DNA of 44,501 bases from a virus, in IMG/VR virus record IMGVR_UViG_3300017737_000014, positions 1 through 44,501 of that record; one strand, written 5' to 3'. The notes below the pieces were generated by a model. That model was given only the letters and a program-made list of their open reading frames with translations, was not told the origin of the DNA and ran no database searches. Shown here in pieces: positions 1-9,478 of the stretch. Position 1 is the first letter of the stretch; the number at the start of each line of letters is the position of its first letter. Made by a program: the position numbers and the translations under genes.

Positions 1-1
1 A

Positions 2-232
2 GCTGTAGAGCAACTTATAAAGGTAGCAAAAGAAGATATAATAAAGCCAGACCCAGAAGACGATATATCTGCGGATAGATTAAAAAATGCGGCAGCAACA
101 AAAAAGCTTGCTATATTTGATGCGTTTGAGATTTTAAATAGAATAGAAAGTGAAAAAGAAGCTTTATCTTTAAGTAAAAATAATAACAGTGTAGATTCAA
201 AACAAGGTTTTGCAGAAAGAAGGTCAAAATAA
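2..232 (+). CDS. Probable terminase small subunit, C-terminal fragment (cut by window edge)
   Basis: An open frame enters from the left edge with no start in the window and encodes about 76 residues ending FAERRSK. The visible part is charged and probably helical (a stretch with RLKNAAATKKLAIFDAF, then LNRIESEKEAL), followed by a polar S/N-rich tail. It overlaps the start of the large terminase gene by 23 nt in another frame. Position directly before the large subunit and a short helical C-terminus fit the small terminase subunit, which recognises phage DNA for packaging. The N-terminal DNA-binding part is outside the window, so this rests mainly on context. Confidence 0.6.
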   Translation, partial: AVEQLIKVAKEDIIKPDPEDDISADRLKNAAATKKLAIFDAFEILNRIESEKEALSLSKNNNSVDSKQGFAERRSK

Positions 233-2456
233 ATTATATAGAGTAGTTAAAGATTATATCTCTAAATCCGTAATAACCAACAAAAATAGAAATAGAAGTT
301 GGGTATATGGATATAATGAAAAATATGATGTTGTTATAATTTCAAAAACAGGTCAAATTGGAAATGTAATTTTAATTAACGGACTGCATATAGCGCTTCC
401 TAAAACTCCAGATGAGTGTCTTCAAAGACACTCTAAAAAAGAAGAACAGTATTGGGAGCGTAAACAATTACCTAAGCAGCTTTCCAGAATACAGTCTATA
501 TTTCAATGGAATGAAATGCCGTCAGAGTTTAAAAACAGATGGGTAGATTACATAGAAGGAGAGTTTGATAGACGGGATGAAGGCGCTTGGTTTATGAATA
601 ATGGAGTGCCAACATATATAACAGGTGCGCATTATATGTACTTACAGTGGACTAATATTGACATTGGGTATCCGGAGTACCGTGAGGCTAATCGTATATT
701 TTATATTTATTGGGAAGCCTGCAAAGCTGATAAGAGAAGCTTTGGTATGATTTACTTAAAGATAAGACGCTCTGGATTTTCATTTATGGGTTCTTCAGAA
801 TGCGTAAACACAGGGACACTTGCAAAAGATTCAAGAGTTGGAATACTTTCAAAAACCGGGTCTGATGCTAAAAAAATGTTTACAGATAAAGTAGTGCCGA
901 TATCTAACAGGTTACCTTTCTTTTTTAAACCCATACAAGACGGTATGGATAAGCCCAAAACAGAGTTAGCCTTTAGGATACCAGCCTCTAAAATTACAAA
1001 GAAAAATATGTATGATGTAGAGACTGAAGAGCTCTATGGATTAGACACAACAATTGATTGGAAAAACACAGATGATAACAGCTATGATGGCGAAAAGTTA
1101 TTGTTGCTTGTTCACGATGAAAGCGGTAAATGGATAAAGCCAAATAATATTCTTAATAATTGGAGAGTTACAAAAACATGTTTGCGTTTAGGTAGTAGGA
1201 TTATAGGCAAGTGTATGATGGGCTCTACATCAAACGCATTAGACAAGGGTGGTAACAATTTTAAAAAACTTTATAATGACTCTAATGTTTTTAACCGAAA
1301 TGCTAACGGGCAAACAAAAAGCGGAATGTATAGTTTGTTTATCCCGATGGAATGGAACATGGAGGGCTTTATAGATAGATACGGAATGCCTGTGTTTCAC
1401 ACCCCTAAAAACCCAAAGGTAGATACTTATGGTGAATACATTAACCAAGGGGCCTTGGATTATTGGCAAAATGAAGTTGAATCATTAAAATCAGATGCTG
1501 ATGCTCTTAATGAGTTTTATAGACAATTTCCAAGAACTGAATCACATGCGTTCCGTGACGAGAGCAAACAATCTTTATTTAATCTTACACGCATATACCA
1601 ACAAATAGATTATAATGACTCTATGATTAAAGAGCATTATTTAACAAGAGGAAGTTTTTCTTGGAAAGACGGAATAAAAGACACTAAAGTAATATGGTCT
1701 CCAGACAAAAAGGGAAGGTTTCTTTGTTCTTGGCTACCGAGCGCAAATTTACAAAATAGATTCTTTAATAAGAATGGTAAAAAATATCCAGGGAATGAAC
1801 ACCTGGGGGCTTTTGGTTGTGATAGTTATGATATTTCAGGAACGGTTGGGGGTAAAGGTTCAAACGGAGCGCTTCATGGTTTAACCAAGTTTAATATGGA
1901 CGATGCTCCAAGCAATGAGTTTTTTCTTGAATACATAGCCAGGCCACAAACTGCTGAAATATTTTTTGAAGAAGTACTTATGGCTTGTGTATTTTACGGA
2001 ATGCCAATATTAATTGAAAACAACAAACCCCGTCTCTTATATCATTTTAAAAATAGAGGTTACCGAGGATTTAGTTTAAATAGACCTGACAAACAATTTA
2101 ATCGTTTGTCTAAAACAGAGCGAGAGTTAGGTGGAATACCAAACAGTAGCGAAGACATTAAGCAAGCTCACGCATCAGCTATTGAGTCGTATATAGAAAA
2201 ACACATTGGCATTGATTTAGATGGTAGCTTTAGAGACTCAGACGCAATGGGCTCTATGCCATTCACACGGACATTAGAAGACTGGGCGAAGTTTGATATT
2301 AGCAATAGAACTAAGTATGATGCCTCGATTAGCTCTGGTTTAGCCATAATGGCGTGTCAAAAGCACTTGTATACACCTGAAAAGAAAGAATCAAAAATAA
2401 AACTTAACTTTGCAAGGTATACTAACAACGGAGTATTAAGTGAATTAATTAGATAG
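210..2456 (+). CDS. terL: Terminase large subunit (packaging ATPase and nuclease)
   Basis: The packaging motor translocates DNA into the prohead with an N-terminal ATPase and cuts concatemers with a C-terminal RNase H-like nuclease. The 748-residue product has a degenerate Walker A-like segment around 184-196 (KIRRSGFSFMGS), a Walker B at about 297-304 (LLLLVHDE), and a coupling segment near 333-342 (GKCMMGSTSN). A nuclease start near 533-545 has acidic residues in GAFGCDSYD. The length matches the large terminases of crAss-like and related flavobacterial podoviruses. The start is a TTG at 210: no in-frame ATG lies upstream of the conserved N-terminal part, and the reading frame overlaps the preceding gene by 23 nt. 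The TAG stop is followed directly by the portal ATG, so the two are probably translationally coupled. A copy of the 16-bp palindrome lies in the coding sequence at 416-431. Confidence 0.88.
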   Translation: MQKEGQNKLYRVVKDYISKSVITNKNRNRSWVYGYNEKYDVVIISKTGQIGNVILINGLHIALPKTPDECLQRHSKKEEQYWERKQLPKQLSRIQSIFQWNEMPSEFKNRWVDYIEGEFDRRDEGAWFMNNGVPTYITGAHYMYLQWTNIDIGYPEYREANRIFYIYWEACKADKRSFGMIYLKIRRSGFSFMGSSECVNTGTLAKDSRVGILSKTGSDAKKMFTDKVVPISNRLPFFFKPIQDGMDKPKTELAFRIPASKITKKNMYDVETEELYGLDTTIDWKNTDDNSYDGEKLLLLVHDESGKWIKPNNILNNWRVTKTCLRLGSRIIGKCMMGSTSNALDKGGNNFKKLYNDSNVFNRNANGQTKSGMYSLFIPMEWNMEGFIDRYGMPVFHTPKNPKVDTYGEYINQGALDYWQNEVESLKSDADALNEFYRQFPRTESHAFRDESKQSLFNLTRIYQQIDYNDSMIKEHYLTRGSFSWKDGIKDTKVIWSPDKKGRFLCSWLPSANLQNRFFNKNGKKYPGNEHLGAFGCDSYDISGTVGGKGSNGALHGLTKFNMDDAPSNEFFLEYIARPQTAEIFFEEVLMACVFYGMPILIENNKPRLLYHFKNRGYRGFSLNRPDKQFNRLSKTERELGGIPNSSEDIKQAHASAIESYIEKHIGIDLDGSFRDSDAMGSMPFTRTLEDWAKFDISNRTKYDASISSGLAIMACQKHLYTPEKKESKIKLNFARYTNNGVLSELIR
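416..431. repeat. Dispersed 16-bp palindrome, copy 1 (inside terL)
   Basis: GTGTCTTCAAAGACAC, extending to a 20-bp inverted repeat at 414-433 (GAG...CTC). Here it encodes CLQRH in the terminase frame, a different reading from the SVFxDT encoded by other intragenic copies. This suggests selection on the nucleic acid and not on the peptide. Confidence 0.9.
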
Positions 2457-4892
2457 ATGAAAGACGTTAAGGTAAATATTTCATCTGTAGGTTTTCCCAG
2501 TCAATTTGTTTCTGACGCTGAAAAAGCAACTGACGAGTTTGGATTACAAATTGGGCAAGCAATACAGTATGAATGGTTTAAAAAAGATGGTAACGCTTGT
2601 CGTTATTATGACCAATGGAGAAACTTTCATAGACTAAGACTATACGCCCGAGGAGAGCAGTCAGTGGGGAAGTATAAAAATGAAATCGCTATTGACGGCG
2701 ATTTATCTTACCTTAACTTAGATTGGACTCCAGTACCTATATTGCCTAAATTTGTAGATATTGTTGTTAATGGAATGTCTGATAGGCTTTTTAAAGTAAA
2801 TGCTTATGCTCAAGACGCAATGTCTCAAGCCAAGAGAAGCAAGTATCAAGATATGATTGAAGGCCAAATGGCCGCTAAAGATATTTTGTTAGACATACAA
2901 AAAGCGACAGGTGCTGACCCGTTTACAACAGACCCTGAGTCATTACCTCAAAACGATGAAGAGCTTTCTTTGTATATGCAAATAAATTACAAACCTGCTA
3001 TCGAGATTGCGGAAGAAGAAGCTGTTAATACTTTGTTTGAGGAAAATCATTATATAGACCTAAGGAAAAGGTTTGATTATGATTTGACCGTTTTAGGAAT
3101 GGGTGTTGCTAAACATGAGTTCCTTCCTGGAGCTGGTGTTCAGGTAGAGTATGTAGACCCAGCAAACGTTGTATATAGTTACACTGAAGACCCTCATTTT
3201 AAAGATTGTTTTTACTGGGGTGAAATTAAAACATTGCCAATTACAGAGTTATTAAAGATTGACCCTAAATTAACTAATGAGGATTTAGAAGAAATTAGCC
3301 AGTACAGCCAAAGTTGGTACGATTACTATAATGTCGCTCAGTTTTATGAGAATGATATTTTTTATAAAGACACATGTACCTTAATGTATTTTAATTATAA
3401 AACCACCAAGAAGATGGTTTATAAGAAAAAAATATTAGAAAACGGTGGTAGTAAAGTTATAGAAAAAGATGACCAATTTAACCCTCCTGTTGAAATGATG
3501 GAAGAGGGTAATTTTGAAAAGATGGAAAAAACCATAGACGTTTGGTATGACGGCGTTATGGTTATGGGTACAAACATTATTTTGAAATGGGAGCTTGCTC
3601 AAAACATGGTAAGACCAAAGTCTTCCAGCCAACACGCACTGCCTAATTATGTTGCTGTAGCTCCAAGAATGTACAAAGGTGTTATTGAATCTTTAGTTAG
3701 AAGAATGATACCATTTGCAGATTTAATTCAAATAACACACTTAAAACTACAACAAGTTATAGCTCGTGTAGTTCCTGATGGAGTTTTTATAGATGCAGAT
3801 GGTTTAAATGAAGTTGACTTAGGAACTGGTCAAGCATACAATCCAGAGGATGCGTTAAAAATGTATTTCCAAACAGGTAGTGTGGTCGGGAGAAGTTACA
3901 CTCAAGACGGGGACTTTAATCAAGCCAGAGTTCCTATACAACAGCTTACATCAAATAGTGGTCTTAGCAAGACTCAAATGCTTATAGCTAATTACAACCA
4001 TTATTTAGACATGATACGGGCTGTAACAGGCTTAAATGAGGCCAGGGATGGCTCTACACCAGACCCCAATTCTTTAGTTGGATTACAAAAGTTAGCTGCA
4101 TTAAATTCGAATACCGCTACACGCCATATATTAGATGGCAGTTTGTTTATGTATCGTAGCTTAGCTGAAGCTTTAACTTATAGGGTAGCAGACATTTTAG
4201 AGTATGCTGATTTTAAAGATGATTTTGTAAACAAAATAGGAAAGTATAATGTTAGTATACTTAATGATATATCTGATTTGTATATATACGACTTTGGTAT
4301 ATTTATAGATGTAGCTCCTGACGAGGAACAGAAAGCTCAATTAGAAGCTAATATTCAAATGGCATTGTCCAAACAAGACATAAACCTTGAAGACGCTATT
4401 GATATACGTGAGGTTAAAAACCTAAAGCTTGCCAACCAATTACTTAAAGTAAAAAGAAAACAAAAGCAAGAAAGAGACGAAAAGGCTGAAATGGTCAAGC
4501 AACAAACCCAAGCTGCCATGCAAATGAAGTCTCAACAAATGGCATCTCAAGCTGCTATGCAAAAATCTCAGTCAGAGATGAATGCAAAAATGCAAATTAA
4601 ACAAGCAGAAATAGCTTTTGAAATTGAAAAAATGAAGACTGAAGCTCAATTAAAAAGTCAGCTTATGGAGCAAGAGTTTCAATATAGCCAGCAATTAAGA
4701 GATATATCTGAAAGAGCGTTGTCTGATAGAGAGCTTCAAAGAGAAGGTGCTAAAGCTAAAAGAATTAGTCAGCAAAATACAGAACAATCCAGACTAATAA
4801 ATCAAAGAAAAAATAATTTACCTCCGCAAAGATTTGAGTCTAACGAGGACAGCTTAGATGGTTTTGATTTAGCTGAGTTTGAGCCAAGGTAA
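2457..4892 (+). CDS. Portal protein
   Basis: The portal forms the dodecameric DNA channel at one vertex of the capsid and docks the terminase. This 811-residue protein follows terL without a gap and precedes the scaffold and capsid genes, the standard portal slot. Its size and internal pattern resemble portals of crAss-like phages: an alpha/beta body around 60-350 with stretches such as VDPANVVYSYTEDPH, then a helical crown. Residues about 690-800 form a long Q/K/M/E-rich coiled coil (KQQTQAAMQMKSQQ onward). The C-terminus is acidic (SLDGFDLAEFEP). No ATPase or enzymatic motif is visible. The function call rests on gene order, length and recognised family pattern, not on a catalytic signature. 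Confidence 0.85.
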   Translation: MKDVKVNISSVGFPSQFVSDAEKATDEFGLQIGQAIQYEWFKKDGNACRYYDQWRNFHRLRLYARGEQSVGKYKNEIAIDGDLSYLNLDWTPVPILPKFVDIVVNGMSDRLFKVNAYAQDAMSQAKRSKYQDMIEGQMAAKDILLDIQKATGADPFTTDPESLPQNDEELSLYMQINYKPAIEIAEEEAVNTLFEENHYIDLRKRFDYDLTVLGMGVAKHEFLPGAGVQVEYVDPANVVYSYTEDPHFKDCFYWGEIKTLPITELLKIDPKLTNEDLEEISQYSQSWYDYYNVAQFYENDIFYKDTCTLMYFNYKTTKKMVYKKKILENGGSKVIEKDDQFNPPVEMMEEGNFEKMEKTIDVWYDGVMVMGTNIILKWELAQNMVRPKSSSQHALPNYVAVAPRMYKGVIESLVRRMIPFADLIQITHLKLQQVIARVVPDGVFIDADGLNEVDLGTGQAYNPEDALKMYFQTGSVVGRSYTQDGDFNQARVPIQQLTSNSGLSKTQMLIANYNHYLDMIRAVTGLNEARDGSTPDPNSLVGLQKLAALNSNTATRHILDGSLFMYRSLAEALTYRVADILEYADFKDDFVNKIGKYNVSILNDISDLYIYDFGIFIDVAPDEEQKAQLEANIQMALSKQDINLEDAIDIREVKNLKLANQLLKVKRKQKQERDEKAEMVKQQTQAAMQMKSQQMASQAAMQKSQSEMNAKMQIKQAEIAFEIEKMKTEAQLKSQLMEQEFQYSQQLRDISERALSDRELQREGAKAKRISQQNTEQSRLINQRKNNLPPQRFESNEDSLDGFDLAEFEPR

Positions 4893-4919
4893 TTGAATAT
4901 TTTATATTGTTTAATGTAC

Positions 4920-4927
4920 TATCTTTG
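4920..4927 (+). promoter_or_regulatory. Bacteroidota-type promoter -7 box
   Basis: TATCTTTG matches TAnnTTTG exactly and lies in the short gap between portal and scaffold-like genes, 18 nt before the ATG at 4945. No convincing -33 TTTG lies 19-21 nt upstream. It may give extra expression of scaffold and capsid genes. Confidence 0.55.
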
Positions 4928-4944
4928 TACTAAAATTTAATTTA

Positions 4945-6105
4945 ATGGAACTTAAAGTAAAAGAAGTTGGAGCTGTAGAAGAAAAATCTGCGGTGCAAGT
5001 AGAAGAGCAATTGCTTGAAAAAGCAGAGCAACAACACCAGGAAGATGTCGTAGAAGTAAACGAAACTCCTGATATCGAGAAAGTGGATATGAGTAATACC
5101 ACTGAGCCCGAAAAAGAAATAGAAACTGTAGAGCCTGAAGACACTACAGAAAAAGAATCAACTCAACCCTCGGAGTTAAACGAGGAAGAAGTTCTTTCAT
5201 TTATTAAGAATAGATACAATAAGCAGATAAATTCTGTTTCAGATTTACTTGAAGAAAGAAAAGAATCTGAAGAATTACCAGAAGACGTTTCGGCTTATTT
5301 TGAGTATAAAAAGAAAACAGGCAGAGGAATTGAAGACTATGTTAAGTTAAACAGAAACTTTGATGACATGCCTGAAGACCAGTTGCTAACCGAGTATATC
5401 TTGGCTACAGAAGAAGGTTTAGACAAAGAAGACGCAGAGTTGTTGATGGACGACTATTCTTTTGATGAAACTTTGGATGATGAAGTTCAAGTAAGAAAAG
5501 TAAAACTGGCAAGAAAAAAAGCAATTGTAAAAGCTAAAAAGTTTTTCAATGAACAGAAGGAAATGTATAAGCAACCTCTTGAGTCAAGTACGGGTGCTTT
5601 TTCCGAAGACAGTGAAGAATATAAAAGCTATAAGCAATATGTGGAGCAAGCTAAAACTTTCGAGCAAGAACAAGCCCGAAAGGTTTCTTGGTTTAACCAA
5701 GAGACGGACAAAGTCCTAAATAGTGAGTTTAAAGGTTTTAACTTTACTATTGGCGACACTAAAGTTCTTTACAACCCTGGTGGCTCAGTGGATGAAATTA
5801 AAAAGGCTCAAGATACACCAATGAAATTCATTGGCAAGTATTTAGATGACCAAGGATTAATTAAAGACGCTGCCGGTTACCATAAAGCTTTAGCTGCTGC
5901 GCTTAACCCAGATAGGTTTGCTAAGTTCTTTTATGAACAAGGCAAATCTGATGCGACTGAAGACGTAAATCGTAAGATGAAAAATATAAACATGACTACG
6001 AGAAACGCTCCAGAGGTTACAACAAAAGGTAAAACGCAGTATCGCTCAATCAGTTCTTCCTCAGGGAAAGGGCTAAAAATTAAGAGTATTAAAAGAAAAA
6101 GTTAA
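4945..6105 (+). CDS. Probable capsid scaffold / head assembly protein
   Basis: A 386-residue protein with a strongly acidic, Glu-rich first 100 residues (EEKSAVQVEEQLLEKAEQQ, EPEKEIETVEPED), a charged helical middle, and a basic end (GKGLKIKSIKRKS). It sits between portal and major capsid protein, where tailed phages place the scaffold that templates prohead assembly. Low complexity, predicted coiled coil and a basic C-terminal tail, which could contact the capsid protein, all suit that role. Its own promoter box lies just upstream, and the A/T-rich leader AATTTAATTTAATG precedes the start. No protease motif is visible, so it is probably not a protease-scaffold fusion. Assignment is by position and composition. 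Confidence 0.65.
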   Translation: MELKVKEVGAVEEKSAVQVEEQLLEKAEQQHQEDVVEVNETPDIEKVDMSNTTEPEKEIETVEPEDTTEKESTQPSELNEEEVLSFIKNRYNKQINSVSDLLEERKESEELPEDVSAYFEYKKKTGRGIEDYVKLNRNFDDMPEDQLLTEYILATEEGLDKEDAELLMDDYSFDETLDDEVQVRKVKLARKKAIVKAKKFFNEQKEMYKQPLESSTGAFSEDSEEYKSYKQYVEQAKTFEQEQARKVSWFNQETDKVLNSEFKGFNFTIGDTKVLYNPGGSVDEIKKAQDTPMKFIGKYLDDQGLIKDAAGYHKALAAALNPDRFAKFFYEQGKSDATEDVNRKMKNINMTTRNAPEVTTKGKTQYRSISSSSGKGLKIKSIKRKS

Positions 6106-6129
6106 ACAATTTAAAAAAAACAAATTATT

Positions 6130-7590
6130 ATGGCGGGAACAGTACAACCAACCCCAGGATTTCAGCTACAGCCAGCCCCACAACAGGTGGCTTTAGCTAC
6201 AAACTATATTACCGATTTCAACTTTTTGAATCAGTATCTTCCCGATACTTATGAAAAAGAGTTTGAGCGTTACGGTAATCGAACAATCTCCTCTTTCCTT
6301 CGGTTAGTAGGAGCAGAACTACCTTCTAACTCAGACCTTATAAAATGGGCAGAGCAAGGTAGATTACACACTAAGTATATCAAAGTAGGAGCAGGCGCAG
6401 TAGTTGCAGGCGGAGAAGTAGTTTTCCAAATCAACGATGCTTTAGTTCCAGATAGAGCCGCAACAGGACTTACTGCAGGGCAAATTGCTATTCGTGTAGG
6501 TCAAACAGTTGTTGTTGCTAATAACGATGGTTCAGGCGAGTTCAAAGGACTTGTAGTAGCTGTTGATTTAGCTAACGCACAAGTAACTGTAGCGTTCTAT
6601 GATGCACAAGGTTATACAGGCGGTTCAGGATTAGGAAGTAGTGACGCAACAATCTTCATTTATGGTTCTGAATTTAAAAAAGGAACAAGCGGAATGCAAG
6701 GTTCTTTAGAGGCAGAAGATGAAATCTTTGACAACTCTCCAATCATTCTTAAAGATAAGTATGCAGTATCTGGTTCAGATATGGCTCAAATCGGATGGAT
6801 TGAAGTAACTACAGAAAATGGAGCAAGTGGATATCTATGGTATCTAAAATCAGAGCACGAAACAAGACTTCGTTTTGACGACTATCTTGAGACTGCAATG
6901 ATTGAAGCTGTTCCTGCACAAGCTGGTTCAGGAGTTAAAGCTCAGGTTCTATCTGACCAAGTAGGAGACAAAGGTTCTGAAGGTATATTCCATGCGGTTA
7001 GCACAAGAGGTAACCTTTATGCTGGCGGAAACCCAACAGTTCTTGGTGATTTTGACTCTATTATTTCTCGTTTAGATAAGCAGGGTGCTATTGAAGAAAA
7101 TGTAATTTTCTTGAACAGAGACTTTGGCTTTGACATTGACGATATGTTAGCTGCTCAAAACTCATACGGAAACCCAGGTGGTACTTCTTACGGATTGTTT
7201 GACAATGACGAAGAAATGGCATTGAACCTTGGGTTCACAGGATTCCGTAGAGGATATGATTTCTATAAGTCAGATTGGAAATATCTAAATGACCCAACCA
7301 TGCGAGGTGGTTTAGCGGGCGGAGCAACTTCAGGACGTGTAAACGGACTATTAGTTCCAGCTGGTTCAACTACAGTGTATGACCAAATCCTTGGCAAAAA
7401 CGCTAAGAGACCATTCCTTCACGTGCGTTACCGTGCTTCAGAAACTGAAGACAGACGTTATAAAACGTGGATTACTGGTTCTGCTGGTGGAGCTGCTACA
7501 TCGGATTTAGATGCGATGGAAGTTAACTTCCTATCAGAAAGATGTGTTTGTACAATGGGTGCAAACAACTTCTTCTTGTTTACAGATTAG
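6130..7590 (+). CDS. Major capsid protein
   Basis: This 486-residue protein should be the HK97-fold subunit of the icosahedral shell. It follows the scaffold-like gene by 24 nt and is followed directly by a strong terminator, typical of a highly expressed capsid gene. The N-terminal region (NYITDFNFLNQYLPDTYEKEF, residues about 25-46) resembles capsid proteins of crAss-like phages, and the length (about 490) matches theirs. An Ala/Gly/Val-rich insertion at about 85-180 looks like a beta-rich surface domain. The end, CVCTMGANNFFLF, is typical of the conserved C-terminus. Codon choice here (GGA, GCA, GTT, CTT rich) looks more biased than in neighbouring genes, as expected for an abundant protein. 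Confidence 0.85.
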   Translation: MAGTVQPTPGFQLQPAPQQVALATNYITDFNFLNQYLPDTYEKEFERYGNRTISSFLRLVGAELPSNSDLIKWAEQGRLHTKYIKVGAGAVVAGGEVVFQINDALVPDRAATGLTAGQIAIRVGQTVVVANNDGSGEFKGLVVAVDLANAQVTVAFYDAQGYTGGSGLGSSDATIFIYGSEFKKGTSGMQGSLEAEDEIFDNSPIILKDKYAVSGSDMAQIGWIEVTTENGASGYLWYLKSEHETRLRFDDYLETAMIEAVPAQAGSGVKAQVLSDQVGDKGSEGIFHAVSTRGNLYAGGNPTVLGDFDSIISRLDKQGAIEENVIFLNRDFGFDIDDMLAAQNSYGNPGGTSYGLFDNDEEMALNLGFTGFRRGYDFYKSDWKYLNDPTMRGGLAGGATSGRVNGLLVPAGSTTVYDQILGKNAKRPFLHVRYRASETEDRRYKTWITGSAGGAATSDLDAMEVNFLSERCVCTMGANNFFLFTD

Positions 7591-7600
7591 TATATTACCC

Positions 7601-7630
7601 AAAGGGGGTGTCCTTAAAGACACTCCCTTT
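7601..7630 (+). terminator. Rho-independent terminator after capsid gene, built on the palindrome
   Basis: The stem pairs AAAGGGGGTGTC with GACACTCCCTTT (one G-T pair) around a CTTAAA loop, followed by a T run to 7633. The core (7608-7623) is a variant of the dispersed 16-bp palindrome with C for T in the left arm. It lies 11 nt after the capsid stop. Confidence 0.88.
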
Positions 7631-7658
7631 TTTATTATTTTAATTAAATTATATTCAA

Positions 7659-8414
7659 ATGAAAAAAAGAAAGCAACTTGTAGATAAAGCCTACAAACTA
7701 ACCAGAAACGCAGCACCATTATCTTTTATGCTGCCAACAAGACATAATCGTAGAAACCCTCTATTATACTTTGACGAGGAGACGGGAACAAACAGGCCGC
7801 TACGATATGCACGAAATCAAGCTTCTCCTTTTGAAGATGAACAAGACGGTAACGCTATCGTTGAACCTATCATTTTTGAAGATGGATTTTTAAGCGTACC
7901 TAAAACTAACCCCGTGCTTCAGGAGTTTTTACATTATCACCCTATGAACGGAAAACGTTTTATAGAGGTTAATCAAGAGGCTGATGCGCAACAAGATGTG
8001 GATAAATTAAACTCACGTGTAGACGCTTTGATTGAAGCTCGAAGTCTAACTATAGAGCAAGTGGAAAATATATCCAGCGTTTTATTTGGCATAGACCCAT
8101 CTAAGATAACATCCTCAGAATTGCGTAGAGATTTGCTTGTGTTTGCAGAAAATCATTCACAGGATTTTTTATCAGCTATTAACGACCCGATGATGAAGCT
8201 TCAAGCTACCATCACTCAATTGTTTAATAAAAAGATTTTAGTTTATAAGAACTCTAAAAAAGACGTATACTTTAACACGTCTTCAAACAAAAAACGTATG
8301 TTGACTTTACCTTTCGGTGAAGACCCGCTATACGTTATAGCTTCATACCTTCAATCTGATGATGGCATAGAAGTATTAAAGTTTTTAGAAAAAAAATTGG
8401 AAAATGAAAAATAA
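7659..8414 (+). CDS. Conserved phage structural-region protein, function unknown
   Basis: 251 residues, directly after the capsid terminator and before a second terminator, so it forms its own short unit. The basic N-terminus (MKKRKQLVDKAYKLTRN) leads into a conserved-looking segment with RRNPLLYFDEETG, RYARNQASPFEDEQD and EFLHYHPMNGKRF. The second half (about 115-251) is helical with a short beta portion (ILVYKNSKKDVYFN). I recognise it only as a protein that commonly follows the capsid gene in related marine phages; a head-completion or packaging role is possible but unproven. No catalytic motif or membrane segment is seen. The start is the ATG at 7659, after an A/T-rich leader. Confidence 0.6.
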   Translation: MKKRKQLVDKAYKLTRNAAPLSFMLPTRHNRRNPLLYFDEETGTNRPLRYARNQASPFEDEQDGNAIVEPIIFEDGFLSVPKTNPVLQEFLHYHPMNGKRFIEVNQEADAQQDVDKLNSRVDALIEARSLTIEQVENISSVLFGIDPSKITSSELRRDLLVFAENHSQDFLSAINDPMMKLQATITQLFNKKILVYKNSKKDVYFNTSSNKKRMLTLPFGEDPLYVIASYLQSDDGIEVLKFLEKKLENEK

Positions 8415-8477
8415 GTTATATATTTGAACATTCGATTTTTTTATTAAACATAATTGATTGCTCATAGTCAATTCTCC

Positions 8478-8512
8478 AAAAGGAGGTCACGGAAACGGGG
8501 CCTCTTTTTTTT
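8478..8512 (+). terminator. Rho-independent terminator
   Basis: AAAAGGAGGTC pairs with GGCCTCTTTT (8478-8488 with 8499-8509, with wobble pairs), leaving a short loop and a run of nine T. It closes the single-gene unit ending at 8414 and is followed at once by a promoter box. Confidence 0.75.
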
Positions 8513-8516
8513 TGCT

Positions 8517-8524
8517 TATCTTTG
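8517..8524 (+). promoter_or_regulatory. Bacteroidota-type promoter -7 box
   Basis: TATCTTTG (TAnnTTTG) directly after a terminator and 19 nt before the ATG at 8543. It would restart transcription for the connector and tail gene block. The -33 position falls in the terminator and shows no clear TTTG. Confidence 0.65.
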
Positions 8525-8542
8525 TACAAAAGATATTTACAG

Positions 8543-9478
8543 ATGAGTATGATAAATTCAGTGCGTGAAACCGTACTGTCATTGTTGAATAAAAATAACT
8601 ATGGCTACATTACGCCTAATGATTTTAACTTGTATGCTAAGCAAGCTCAGTTAGATGTATTTGAGGATTATTTTTATCAATACAACTATCAAATTAATCA
8701 AGAGAATAAAAGACAATCAGGCACGGGTTTAGCGGACATAACCAAAGGATATGAAGAAGTTATAGATAGCTTTTCAGAGATAGAATCTTTAAGCCACTCT
8801 GCTTTAAATTTATTTAACTTACCTTCAGATTATTGCTTAATAAATAAATTAAACTACTACCCTAACTTTATTACGAGCGGAACAATAGACCAGGCTGGCC
8901 CAACAGCTTCTACTACTGTTTCAGAAACAGGAGCAACGTTTATTAGTTCAGGTGTAAAAGTGGGAGATATTGTAAGTAATTTAACTACTAATGAATTTGG
9001 GTATGTAACACAGGTGATTTCTGAAACAACTTTGGTTGCCACACAGCTGTGGGAACTTGGGAACGAATATTCAATAGTAACAAATAAAAACGTTCGTGAG
9101 ATAGAAAGAGTTTCTCAGCAAAAAATATTTAAGTTAAACGCATCAAACTTGACAAAGCCAACTGCTTTATTCCCCGCATATTTTTTAAATGGAAACACAA
9201 CAACTGTATATCCAGATATAATAACAAATCCAGGGACTGTTATTGCTCAATACGTAAGATATCCTAAACCACCAAAATGGACGTATTTTAATTTAGTTGG
9301 AAGCGAACCTACATTTAATGAAACTGCAGCTGATTACCAAGACTTTGAGTTGCCTCAAGATGATGAGCCAACTTTAGTAATGAAAATATTACAGTTTGCA
9401 GGTATGTCTATAAGAGAGATTGAAGCTATAAAATTTGGTCAATCACAAGAAATGGTAGAAAATCAAAATGAACAATAA
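8543..9478 (+). CDS. Putative head-tail connector / ring protein
   Basis: A 311-residue protein opening the connector block. I start it at the ATG at 8543, because the open frame upstream overlaps the promoter and would need a TTG inside the TATCTTTG box. The first 60 residues are helical with SVRETVLSLLNKNN and DFNLYAKQAQLDVFEDYFY. A beta-rich middle (about 110-190) has repeated TTVSETGATF-like strands. The C-terminus is acidic and helical. It ends in TAATG, overlapping the next start, so the pair is translationally coupled. Its position after the capsid genes and before a stabilisation-type protein fits an adaptor or ring protein. This is inferred from order and resemblance, with no diagnostic motif. 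Confidence 0.55.
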   Translation: MSMINSVRETVLSLLNKNNYGYITPNDFNLYAKQAQLDVFEDYFYQYNYQINQENKRQSGTGLADITKGYEEVIDSFSEIESLSHSALNLFNLPSDYCLINKLNYYPNFITSGTIDQAGPTASTTVSETGATFISSGVKVGDIVSNLTTNEFGYVTQVISETTLVATQLWELGNEYSIVTNKNVREIERVSQQKIFKLNASNLTKPTALFPAYFLNGNTTTVYPDIITNPGTVIAQYVRYPKPPKWTYFNLVGSEPTFNETAADYQDFELPQDDEPTLVMKILQFAGMSIREIEAIKFGQSQEMVENQNEQ